Translations under genes and position numbers: made by a program | Shown here: in pieces, positions 1-5,049 of the stretch | Numbering within the stretch: position 1 is the first letter of the stretch | How the letters are laid out: each line of letters opens with the position of its first letter | The notes under the pieces: model-generated | What the model saw: the letters and a program-made list of their open reading frames with translations, nothing else | Database searches by the model: none | Told to the model about the DNA's origin: nothing | From: Deltaproteobacteria bacterium | GTDB taxonomy: Bacteria; Desulfobacterota; Desulfarculia; Desulfarculales; Desulfarculaceae | Direction: 5' to 3' | DNA length: 5,049 bases | NCBI GenBank assembly: GCA_021815655.1 | Contig: JAKAGJ010000220.1 | Span: forward strand, 1-5,049

Positions 1-75
1 CGCACGGTAAACTCCGCCAGTTAACCGGCAAAATCCGGCGCACCCGGCCGGTCATTGAACATGGAGGAAGCGCGG

Positions 76-327
76 ATGCCCATCTATGAAATTACCTGCC
101 AGGCCTGCGGGCACAGTGGCGAATTGCTGGTGCTGCTCAGCGACCAAGCGCTGTCCTGCCCCCAATGCGGAAGTGAGCGCCTCGACCGGTTGATGTCTCC
201 ACCCAGCGGTCTAACGGGCCGGACGCGGCTGCACGCCCCCGGCGCGGGAGACCATGGCTGCTGCGGAGCGCGGCCGTCGGAGGCGGGATGCCAAGGGCCG
301 GGCTCCTGCTGCGGACGGCTCGGCTAA
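76..327 (+). CDS. FmdB-type zinc ribbon protein with cysteine-rich tail (83 aa)
   Basis: The protein opens with MPIYEI, the usual start of the FmdB/CxxC_CxxC zinc ribbon family, followed by C8-x2-C11 and C28-x2-C31, which would hold one zinc ion. Residues after about 42 are low in complexity and rich in Gly, Pro and Cys, with Cys pairs at 62-63 and 78-79 and a single C72. The ATG at 76 is preferred over an in-frame ATG at 61 or TTG at 55, because a GGAGGAA ribosome binding site lies at 63-69 and family members begin with MPIYE. The family is described as putative regulatory, but the true role is unknown for most members. No promoter is evident in the 75 bases upstream. The gene is followed by a hairpin (386-430) and about 600 bases without a gene, so it is probably monocistronic here. 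The Cys tail could bind a further metal, but this is inference. Confidence 0.88.
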   Translation: MPIYEITCQACGHSGELLVLLSDQALSCPQCGSERLDRLMSPPSGLTGRTRLHAPGAGDHGCCGARPSEAGCQGPGSCCGRLG

Positions 328-385
328 GGCTCGACCCTGGCCGCTGGCGGGCGTGAGCTAGCGCCACGGCTCCATCAATCCCAGC

Positions 386-430
386 CCCTGATGCTGGCGG
401 CCAAGGTTTGACCGCCCGCATCAGGGCTTT
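386..430 (+). terminator. Strong hairpin downstream of the FmdB-like gene, likely terminator
   Basis: The left arm is 386-394 plus 396-400 and the right arm 412-416 plus 418-426, giving 9 + 5 base pairs with a single T395/C417 mismatch. The loop is 11 nt (401-411). Only CTTT (427-430) follows, so the U-tract is short. The hairpin starts 58 bases after the FmdB-like stop codon. It may be an intrinsic terminator for that gene or part of a structured RNA (see 399-456). Confidence 0.5.
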
Positions 431-456
431 GCCTTCCGCAAGGCTCAAACCTGGCT
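399..456 (+). other. Competing fold or pseudoknot over the 386-426 hairpin
   Basis: The loop of the 386-426 hairpin contains AGGTTTGA (404-411), an exact complement of TCAAACCT (445-452). With A403 bulged, pairing extends to 399-402 with 453-456, including one G-T wobble. A small hairpin, GCCTT/AAGGC (431-435 with 440-444, loop CCGC), sits between the two arms. The loop could therefore pair downstream as an H-type pseudoknot, or a second long hairpin could form at the expense of the base pairs at 399-400. I do not recognise it as any named RNA family. Confidence 0.35.
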
Positions 457-661
457 AGGTGCCCTGGTGAACCCGCGCCTCTTGTCCCGCTCCGCAGGCG
501 ACGGACAGCATGGGGGGCGGGGGCGCTACGCCTGGTTCCTCCCGACCATTGGCTCTCCAGCGTAAGCGAAGGCGGCCGCGGGGTTGTCGCGAAGCCCCAG
601 ATGGGGCGTTTTGCCGCGTTTGAGCCGGCACAAAGACACATGCCGTATTATGCCCACCGCG

Positions 662-674
662 AGGCAAAATGCCT
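662..674. promoter_or_regulatory. Perfect short dyad AGGCA-AAA-TGCCT
   Basis: Two 5-base arms around a 3-base spacer form a perfect inverted repeat centred about 209 bases upstream of the predicted sigma-54 transcription start. It could be a distal activator site. One dyad this short can arise by chance, so support is weak. Confidence 0.2.
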
Positions 675-742
675 AGCCAAGGGACAACTCTCCGTTTTCG
701 CTCGCGTCTGCCACGACCGGCCCGCGGCTTTGTCGCCAGGCT

Positions 743-780
743 TGGGGCATATTGATCTGTCCGCCCCAGGTGTCCCCTGG
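743..780. promoter_or_regulatory. Candidate upstream activator region (overlapping dyads)
   Basis: Two inverted repeats overlap here: TGGGGC (743-748) with GCCCCA (763-768), and CCAGG (766-770) with CCTGG (776-780). They lie roughly 97 to 134 bases upstream of the predicted transcription start, the usual distance for enhancer-like binding of NtrC-family activators. The arms are short and GC-rich, so chance is a real alternative. Assigning them to the response regulator at 3712-5049 is inference from position only. Confidence 0.25.
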
Positions 781-800
781 CCATCCATTTTCATCCCGCA

Positions 801-834
801 TTGCAATTTGTTATTTATTTTAAAGTCCTTAACT
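801..834. promoter_or_regulatory. AT-rich block upstream of the sigma-54 promoter
   Basis: This is an abrupt run of A/T-rich sequence, including TTATTTATTTTAAA, inside otherwise GC-rich DNA. It lies between the candidate activator sites and the -24/-12 element. The position fits a bendable segment that helps an activator loop back to sigma-54 polymerase. I found no good match to the IHF consensus, so intrinsic flexibility or another architectural protein is equally possible. Confidence 0.35.
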
Positions 835-850
835 ATGCCGACCGCCAAAA

Positions 851-866
851 TGGCACGGCCTATGCT
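851..866 (+). promoter_or_regulatory. Sigma-54 (-24/-12) promoter for the paired GcvH-like genes
   Basis: TGGCAC (851-856) is followed after five bases by ATGCT (862-866). The -24 GG (852-853) and -12 GC (864-865) have the exact required spacing. The one departure from the TGGCAC-N5-TTGC consensus is A for T at 862. The predicted start is near 877, giving a leader of about 46 bases before the GTG at 923. Two observations support the call: the promoter sits directly upstream of a gene, and a sigma-54-dependent activator with an intact GAFTGA motif is encoded at 3712-5049. Confidence 0.75.
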
Positions 867-922
867 CTTTAATTTTGTCGAAAAGCCGAACCAGAAAGCC
901 CGCAGAGACAGGGAGGTGCCAA

Positions 923-2005
923 GTGTCCACACAGGAAGACAAGACCACCAAGAACAAGGTGCCGCGGGTTTTCGACCTGGGGGACCGGCAATGCCTGTGG
1001 GCGTCAGCTGGTTTGATCGAGCCCAAGCTTTGCCACAACGCCTTCGACTGCGCTGGTTGCGCCTTCGACACGGCCATGCAGCGCCAAAAGAGCCTGGGAT
1101 GGCTGACAGGCAACTTCGAAAAGCCTCCGCAGGGAGGCAGCCTTGGGTCGAGCAGGCCGCTCTGGCCGCAAATCACGCCGGATGAGTTCCAGTGCCGTAT
1201 CGGTACCTTCGACTTGGACTTTCAGCGGCATAAGTGCATGGGTGGGCTGGCCATGGGCCTTGAGCAGCCAACGCGGAATGGCGGCCTTTGGAATAAGCAG
1301 CGCTGGCTGCAAACCCCGGAGGGTCAGCGTTGGTGCCGCCACACTCTCTCTGGGCGAGCCACGGCCAAGACCTGCGACCGCTTCTATGAGTGCGGCAGCT
1401 GCGAATTAGACCAGATGATCAAGGACATCCCCTCGCCCTTGGCCAGCGAGAGCCTGCCCGTGGTTTACGCCGCCGGCTTCGAGGTTCCGCCCAGCTACTA
1501 TTTCCATGCCGGGCATACCTGGGCCAGGCTGGAGTATGGGGGCCGCGTGCGGGTGGGTCTGGACGACCTGGCCTCCAGGGTCTTCGGGCCGGCCGATGAA
1601 TTCCGTCTGCCCGAGTTGGGAGAGGAAGTGCGCTACGGCGCCCCTGAACTGGGATTTTCCCGCGGTAGTCACCAAGGGCGGGCCTTGTCCCCAGTGGAGG
1701 GCGTGGTGGTGGCACGCAATCCCGCGGCTTCGAGGCAGGCGCCGGACATGTGTCGCTCACCCTATCTCGCAGGCTGGCTGTTGCTGATCAAGCCCGCGCA
1801 CATGCAGGTTGATTTGCCCAGCCTACACACCGGCGACGAGAGTGTGACATGGATGGTGGAGGAGTCCCAACGTCTCTCGGACACCATCACCGGCAAGGGC
1901 GGGCGGCGCCTGGCGGCCACCGGTGGGCGAGTGGTGCCGGATGTCTTTGGCAGCGTGCCGGGCCTGGACTGGGACAATCTGGCGCGCAAGTTCCTTTTAT
2001 CCTAA
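923..2005 (+). CDS. Cysteine-module/GcvH-like protein, first paralogue (360 aa)
   Basis: Residues 24-46 (C24, C37, C43, C46) and 138-160 (C138, C151, C157, C160) form two modules of identical spacing, C-x12-C-x5-C-x2-C. Between them lies a degenerate extra copy around C91. Residues about 192-315 resemble the glycine cleavage H protein barrel: H198-TWARLE like the HEWV segment, a P257-V-E-G turn, and a tail with N266-P, P274, SPY and GW before an IKP strand. The position of the lipoyl lysine, eight residues before the P257 turn, is S249, so classical lipoylation is not expected. I see no signal peptide or membrane segment, so it is probably cytoplasmic. GTG 923 is chosen because GGGAGGTG (911-918) precedes it at the same spacing as in the downstream paralogue, and because the in-frame TTG at 875 would lie upstream of the predicted transcript start. 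The function is not known to me. Metal or Fe-S binding, or redox sensing, is inference. Confidence 0.9.
   Translation: MSTQEDKTTKNKVPRVFDLGDRQCLWASAGLIEPKLCHNAFDCAGCAFDTAMQRQKSLGWLTGNFEKPPQGGSLGSSRPLWPQITPDEFQCRIGTFDLDFQRHKCMGGLAMGLEQPTRNGGLWNKQRWLQTPEGQRWCRHTLSGRATAKTCDRFYECGSCELDQMIKDIPSPLASESLPVVYAAGFEVPPSYYFHAGHTWARLEYGGRVRVGLDDLASRVFGPADEFRLPELGEEVRYGAPELGFSRGSHQGRALSPVEGVVVARNPAASRQAPDMCRSPYLAGWLLLIKPAHMQVDLPSLHTGDESVTWMVEESQRLSDTITGKGGRRLAATGGRVVPDVFGSVPGLDWDNLARKFLLS
1043..1330 (+). repeat. Diverged tandem repeat of 48 codons inside the first paralogue
   Basis: Unit 1 (1043-1186, residues 41-88) starts FDCAGCAFD and unit 2 (1187-1330, residues 89-136) starts FQCRIGTFD. Shared positions include F, C, FD, QR, K, G, E, P and LW in the same order. 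Unit 2 has lost the second cysteine of C-x2-C (now Gly94) and has gained C105. The second paralogue has exactly one 48-residue unit here (2220-2363), which accounts for the whole length difference of 360 versus 312. Confidence 0.75.
1508..1539 (+). repeat. 32-base exact repeat, copy 1 (matches 2541-2572)
   Basis: These 32 bases, which encode the H-TWARLEYG segment of the GcvH-like domain, are identical to 2541-2572 in the second paralogue, including third codon positions. Neighbouring codons have diverged. This local identity could reflect recent gene conversion or strong constraint, and the two copies could recombine to fuse the genes. Confidence 0.9.
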
Positions 2006-2038
2006 AACCAACCAGGCCTCGGCCCATCCGGGGTCCGG

Positions 2039-2064
2039 TGCGAAGCCTTCTTTCGCAGCTTTTT
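2039..2064 (+). terminator. Hairpin plus T-tract between the two paralogues
   Basis: TGCGAA (2039-2044) pairs with TTCGCA (2052-2057) around a 7-nt loop, and a run of five T follows at 2060-2064. It lies 33 bases after the first stop codon and 35 bases before the second start. It could cut expression of the second gene relative to the first, or stabilise the upstream message. The stem is short, so full termination is doubtful. Confidence 0.4.
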
Positions 2065-2099
2065 GCGTGAGGCGGCCCACAGGGCCAGGGAGGTGCAAA

Positions 2100-3038
2100 A
2101 TGTCCAAGAAGGAAACCAAGGCTTTGGGGAGCAGGGTTCCGCAGGTTTTCGACATGGGCGCCCAGCAGTGCCTGTGGTCTAGCGTGGGCGTGGCCGAACC
2201 CAGGCTCTGCCACAATGGTTTCGACTGCCTAAGCTGCTCCTTTGACAAGGCCATGCAGCGCAAGAAGAGCCTGGGATGGCAGGCCTCGGGCCTGGAGCAG
2301 CCCCCGCAGGGCGTCGGCCTGTGGAACCAGCAACGGTGGTTGCAGACCCCACGGGAAGAGCGGTGGTGCCGTCATATGCTCTCCGGGCGGGTGCCGGTCA
2401 GGACCTGCGCCCACCTTTACGAATGCCGCAATTGTGAATTCGACCAAAGCATGGAGGACAGCCCGGACCCCAATACCGGCGCCAGCCTTACGTTGGTTTC
2501 CGCCGGCGGCTTCGAGCTTCCGCCCAATTATTACTTTCACGCCGGGCATACCTGGGCCAGGCTGGAGTATGGCGGGTGGGTACGGATCGGCATGGATGAC
2601 TTGACCTCCAGGGTTTTCGGCCCGGCCGATGCATTTCGCCTGCCCCAGCTTGGCCAGGCCGTGCGCTATGGAGGCCCCGATTTGGCCTTTTGCCGCGGCA
2701 ACCATCAAGCGGCGGCGTGCAGCCCTGTGGAGGGCGTGGTGGTGGCCAGGAATCCGAAGGCTTTCAGGCAGGCGCCGGACATGTGCCGCTCGCCTTACCT
2801 TGAGGGCTGGCTACTGCTGATCAAGCCTGTCCACCTGCAACGCGACTTGGCGGGCCTGCGCACCGGCGACCTCAGCGTGGCCTGGATGGCCGAGGAGTCC
2901 CAACGGCTGTCGAATATCATCACCGCCGAGAGCGGACAGCGCCTGGCCGCCGCCGGCGGGCGGGTGCTCCCCGATGTTTTTGGCAGCGTGCCGGGTCTTG
3001 ATTGGGATCATCTGGCCAAGGAGTTCTTGCGTCCCTAG
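2100..3038 (+). CDS. Cysteine-module/GcvH-like protein, second paralogue (312 aa)
   Basis: This is a tandem copy of the preceding gene. By eye about three quarters of residues match over the C-terminal 176 residues, and the alignment has no gap except the missing 48-residue unit. Two modules, C24/C37/C43/C46 and C90/C103/C109/C112, keep the C-x12-C-x5-C-x2-C spacing. The GcvH-like region runs from about 144 to 267, with H150-TWARLE, P209-V-E-G, N218-P and SPY..GW. The lipoyl lysine position is N201. Extra cysteines C198 and C207 flank it and are absent from the first paralogue; C229 is shared. ATG 2100 follows GGGAGGTG (2088-2095), and the flanking bases closely match those of the first gene, so the duplication included its ribosome binding site. 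I find no sigma-54 element in the 94-base gap, so it is probably transcribed from 851-866 by read-through. The gene ends two bases before the convergent archaemetzincin stop. Confidence 0.9.
   Translation: MSKKETKALGSRVPQVFDMGAQQCLWSSVGVAEPRLCHNGFDCLSCSFDKAMQRKKSLGWQASGLEQPPQGVGLWNQQRWLQTPREERWCRHMLSGRVPVRTCAHLYECRNCEFDQSMEDSPDPNTGASLTLVSAGGFELPPNYYFHAGHTWARLEYGGWVRIGMDDLTSRVFGPADAFRLPQLGQAVRYGGPDLAFCRGNHQAAACSPVEGVVVARNPKAFRQAPDMCRSPYLEGWLLLIKPVHLQRDLAGLRTGDLSVAWMAEESQRLSNIITAESGQRLAAAGGRVLPDVFGSVPGLDWDHLAKEFLRP
2541..2572 (+). repeat. 32-base exact repeat, copy 2 (matches 1508-1539)
   Basis: This is the second copy of the 32-base identical segment in the GcvH-like domain. The offset of 1033 bases is the same as the codon-level alignment of the two genes, so it is a conserved stretch of paralogous genes and not an independent mobile repeat. 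Confidence 0.9.
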
Positions 3039-3040
3039 CG

Positions 3041-3712
3041 TCAGCCGGGCCCCGGAAACTCCGGGACCCGGCTCGACGCCTGCTCCAGCAGCCTCTTGCG
3101 CGAGGCTATCCGCGCCTGGCAGGCCGGGCAAGGCTCCGCGGCCAGCCGGTCCAGTTCCTCCAGGTCAGTGACGGAGCGCATGACGCAGCCGGGTCTGTGG
3201 CAGTGGGTCAAGGCCAGGAGATGGGCCATCTCGTGCAAGGTAATCTTGGCCAGACGCTCCAGGGCCAGTGCCCGCGGGGCCGCTCCGCCCTCGGAAAAGA
3301 ATTGCAACCGGTGCAAGGAAACCACGGCCGCGCAGCCTCCCAGTTGGGCCTGTCCGTAGACATGGCTCACGAAAGACAGGCATAGGTCATGGGCGGTGAG
3401 GCCGAGCCTTAGGCGGCAAGCCGGCGTTCCTTGGGCCAGGCGCGCCAGTATGGCCTCCGCGTCGTATTGGCCGCGCAGGGGCAGCAGGGCGTAGTCAGGC
3501 TCCGGCCAGGAGGGCATGACCAGGGCCTCTAGCCTGAGGAGCGCCTGCACATTGCCCGCCGCCACGGCCACCGCGGTTTGGCTCACCTTGCCCAGCGGTA
3601 TCACCTCTACGGACAGGGCGGGAAGGCCGCAGGCTTGCTCGTCCATGCCGATGACCCTGTTGGTAGGAATGGTCCCAAGCCCTCCGGCCTGACGCCCCGC
3701 GGCGTAGCCCAT
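3041..3712 (-). CDS. amzA: Archaemetzincin family zinc metalloprotease (223 aa)
   Basis: The signature is clear: H160-E161-x2-H164 with third ligand H170 for the catalytic zinc, C171, C176, C195 and C198 for the second structural zinc, and M178 of the C-x-M element. The family is predicted or shown to be aminopeptidase-like metalloproteases; the physiological substrate here is unknown. The residue after H164-x2, usually Gly in metzincins, is Ala167, and the gap from M178 to C195 is 16 residues, about one shorter than the usual pattern as I recall it. The ATG at 3712 overlaps the response regulator stop (TGATG), which suggests translational coupling, but I see no good Shine-Dalgarno before it. 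A second ATG at residue 23 (3646), with weak AGGG upstream, would give 201 residues, closer to the usual family length. The last codons encode a hairpin shared with the convergent gene's 3' end. No signal peptide is seen, so it is presumably cytoplasmic. Confidence 0.9.
   Translation of the reverse strand: MGYAAGRQAGGLGTIPTNRVIGMDEQACGLPALSVEVIPLGKVSQTAVAVAAGNVQALLRLEALVMPSWPEPDYALLPLRGQYDAEAILARLAQGTPACRLRLGLTAHDLCLSFVSHVYGQAQLGGCAAVVSLHRLQFFSEGGAAPRALALERLAKITLHEMAHLLALTHCHRPGCVMRSVTDLEELDRLAAEPCPACQARIASRKRLLEQASSRVPEFPGPG
3043..3073. terminator. Strong hairpin between the convergent genes
   Basis: AGCCGGG (3043-3049) and CCCGGA (3051-3056) pair with TCCGGG (3060-3065) and CCCGGCT (3067-3073). 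This gives 13 base pairs with one C/A mismatch and a three-base loop (AAC). It starts five bases after the stop of the second paralogue and lies inside the last codons of the archaemetzincin gene. Neither side has a T-tract, so it may act as a bidirectional barrier or as a transcript end stabiliser and not as a classic intrinsic terminator. Confidence 0.5.
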
Positions 3713-5049
3713 CAGGGCGCCCGCAGGCCGGCCTTTTTTATCTTGCGGCGCAGGGTGGAGCGGTCAATGGCCAACGCCTGGGCCGTGCGGGTCAGGTCCC
3801 AGGAGTGGGCCGCCAGGGCTCGGCTGATGTGGGCCAGTTCTACTTCCGCCAAGGACTGGCCTAAGATGTGCCCCTCCGGGGCAGGGTTAAGGAAGGTAAG
3901 CTTATCCGGGCCAAGGCTACCTCCTTGGGACACGATCATGGCTCGCTCAATGACGTTGCGCAACTCGCGGACGTTGCCCGGCCAGTGATAGGCCGTCAGT
4001 TCCCGGCAGGCCCTGGCTTCCAGGCGAGGGTGGGGCTTGCCGGCCTGACTGGCGTAGAATTCCATGAAATGCTCGGCCAGGGGGATTATGTCCTCCCGCC
4101 TGTCACGCAAGGGCGGCAGGCGGATGGAAAGCACCTTGATGCGGTAGTAGAAATCCTGGCGGAACAGTTCGCGGGAGATCAGGTCTTCCAGGTTGCGGTG
4201 GGTGGCGCAGATCAGGCGAAAGTCGCTGCGCTGGGGATGGCTCCCGCCCAGGCGCTGAAACTGCTTGTCATCCAGCACGCGCAGCAAGGCTACCTGCATT
4301 TTTTGCGAGATGTCTCCCACCTCGTCCAGAAAAAGCGTCCCTCCATCGGCGACCTCCAGCCGGCCGCGGCGGGCCTTGACCGCGCCGGTGAAGGCCCCGC
4401 GTTCGTGGCCGAACAGGTCGCTCTCCAGCAGGGTCTCGGTAAGGGCACCGCAATTGACGGCCACGAAAGGAGCGTAGGCCCTGGGGCCGTAGTTGTGGAT
4501 GGCCCGGGCCACAAGCTCCTTGCCGGTACCGGTTTCGCCCGTGACCAATACCGGAGCCTCGGCGGCGGCCGCCTCCTCGATCCGGTCGAAGACCTCCAGC
4601 ATGGCCTGGGAGCGGCCGATCAGGCCTTGAAACACTGAGCACTGCCCCTGGGCCAGGCTCTCGCGCATGAACTGGTTCTCGCGAAGGTGAGCCATCTGGC
4701 GGCCCATTTTCTCCAGGAGCAATATAAGGTGTTCGGGGTCGAAGGGTTTGAGCAGATAGTCGCTGGCGCCGGCCTTCATGGCCTCCACGGAGGATTCGAT
4801 GGAACCGTAGGCCGTGATTATTATCACCAGAGTATCTGGATATTCCTCCTTCATGCGGCGCAGCAGTTCCAGGCCGTCCATGCCTGGCATCTTGATATCC
4901 ACCAGCGCCAGGTCACACTCCTGCTCGCCCAGCCGCCTCAGGGCCTCGGTGGCGTCCGCGGCCGTGGCGACTTGGTGCCCGTCCTGGCGCAGCCATGCCG
5001 CCAGGGACTCGCGGATGGCCAATTCGTCGTCAACCACCAGTATCTTCAG
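3712..5049 (-). CDS. NtrC-family sigma-54-dependent response regulator (5' end off window)
   Basis: This is a three-domain activator, 445 residues visible, counted from the Leu codon at 5047-5049. The receiver domain (about 1-120) has D7/D8, phosphoacceptor D51, T79 and K101. The AAA+ domain (about 140-370) has Walker A GETGTGKE (171-178), an intact GAFTGA loop that contacts sigma-54 (218-223), Walker B GGTLFLDE (236-243), arginine-finger region FRQDFYYRI (296-304) and WPGNVREL (356-363). A Fis-type helix-turn-helix (about 417-441) ends the protein. The frame stays open to the edge as LKILVVDDE, a normal receiver N-terminus, so only a few codons are missing; the in-frame GTG at 5037 falls inside the first beta strand and is not the true start. 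All catalytic residues are present, so it should be functional. A partner kinase is probably encoded upstream, outside the window. Likely targets include the promoter at 851-866, by inference. Confidence 0.96.
   Translation of the reverse strand: MKILVVDDELAIRESLAAWLRQDGHQVATAADATEALRRLGEQECDLALVDIKMPGMDGLELLRRMKEEYPDTLVIIITAYGSIESSVEAMKAGASDYLLKPFDPEHLILLLEKMGRQMAHLRENQFMRESLAQGQCSVFQGLIGRSQAMLEVFDRIEEAAAAEAPVLVTGETGTGKELVARAIHNYGPRAYAPFVAVNCGALTETLLESDLFGHERGAFTGAVKARRGRLEVADGGTLFLDEVGDISQKMQVALLRVLDDKQFQRLGGSHPQRSDFRLICATHRNLEDLISRELFRQDFYYRIKVLSIRLPPLRDRREDIIPLAEHFMEFYASQAGKPHPRLEARACRELTAYHWPGNVRELRNVIERAMIVSQGGSLGPDKLTFLNPAPEGHILGQSLAEVELAHISRALAAHSWDLTRTAQALAIDRSTLRRKIKKAGLRAP

Larger units (their letters stand above)
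457..800. other. Gene-free stretch upstream of the sigma-54 promoter
   Basis: I see no convincing coding region. The open frames on both strands lack family-like sequence and plausible ribosome binding sites, and have the Arg/Pro/Gly-rich composition expected of GC-rich noncoding DNA. The only local structure is a short hairpin, GCCCC-AGAT-GGGGC (594-607) followed by GTTTT, and the weak dyads annotated separately. The right-hand part is where upstream activator sites for the sigma-54 promoter would be expected. Confidence 0.5.

Noticed and set aside
594..612. GCCCC-AGAT-GGGGC hairpin followed by GTTTT as a terminator
   Set aside because: The stem has five base pairs and no gene immediately precedes it, so chance in GC-rich DNA is more likely.
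808..836. Possible sigma-70 promoter (TTGTTA, 17 bases, AACTAT)
   Set aside because: The -10 hexamer matches only half of the consensus, and AT-rich sequence gives such matches easily. The sigma-54 element just downstream is far better.
875..922. Extended N-terminus of the first paralogue from TTG 875
   Set aside because: The predicted transcript starts near 877, and the GTG at 923 has the same ribosome binding site and following residues as the second paralogue's ATG start.
601..1185. Long open frame on the plus strand across the intergenic region and into the first paralogue
   Set aside because: It crosses the sigma-54 promoter and overlaps the well-supported gene at 923 in another frame. 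No family resemblance or ribosome binding site is seen.
1500..1900. Annotation as a functional glycine cleavage H protein
   Set aside because: The lipoyl-accepting lysine is replaced by Ser (Asn in the second copy), the proteins are over twice the usual length, and no gcvT or gcvP gene is nearby.
1923..2099. Extended N-terminus of the second paralogue overlapping the first gene
   Set aside because: The paralogue alignment and a strong GGGAGGTG place the start at 2100. The extension has no counterpart in the first protein.
3868..4638. Plus-strand open frame of 256 codons opposite the response regulator
   Set aside because: It is the antisense of a clearly coding AAA+ domain in GC-rich DNA, where long shadow frames are expected. 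It shows no recognisable motif.

Overview
The window is GC-rich and looks like a bacterial chromosome. The gene set suggests an anaerobic member of the former Deltaproteobacteria (Desulfobacterota): a sigma-54 (RpoN) response regulator, an archaemetzincin, an FmdB-type zinc ribbon and GcvH-like proteins with added cysteine modules. That assignment is inference from gene content; there is no rRNA or other phylogenetic marker here. I see no tRNA, rRNA, CRISPR array, insertion sequence or phage gene.

Layout from left to right. (1) 76-327 (+) encodes a small FmdB-type zinc ribbon with a cysteine-rich tail. (2) 328-922 has no convincing gene. It holds a strong hairpin with a possible competing or pseudoknotted fold (386-456), two weak dyads, an abrupt AT-rich block (801-834) and a well-spaced -24/-12 sigma-54 promoter (851-866). 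(3) 923-2005 and 2100-3038 (+) are tandem paralogues of 360 and 312 residues. Each has two C-x12-C-x5-C-x2-C modules at the N-terminus and a GcvH-like domain without the lipoyl-accepting lysine. They align without gaps apart from one 48-residue unit, which is tandemly repeated in the first gene only. (4) 3041-3712 (-) encodes an archaemetzincin metalloprotease that converges on the pair, with a strong hairpin at the meeting point. (5) 3712-5049 (-) encodes an NtrC-family response regulator whose first codons lie beyond the right edge. Its stop codon overlaps the archaemetzincin start in TGATG.

Working model (inference): the response regulator, presumably with a sensor kinase further upstream off the window, activates the sigma-54 promoter at 851-866 and so turns on the paired cysteine-module/GcvH-like proteins. 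The archaemetzincin is translationally coupled to the regulator and may belong to the same response. The paired GcvH-like proteins are the most unusual element. Their eight regularly spaced cysteines suggest metal or Fe-S binding or redox sensing, and loss of the lipoyl lysine rules out a classical role in glycine cleavage. The FmdB-like gene looks independent, because a terminator-like hairpin and a long gap separate it from the rest.
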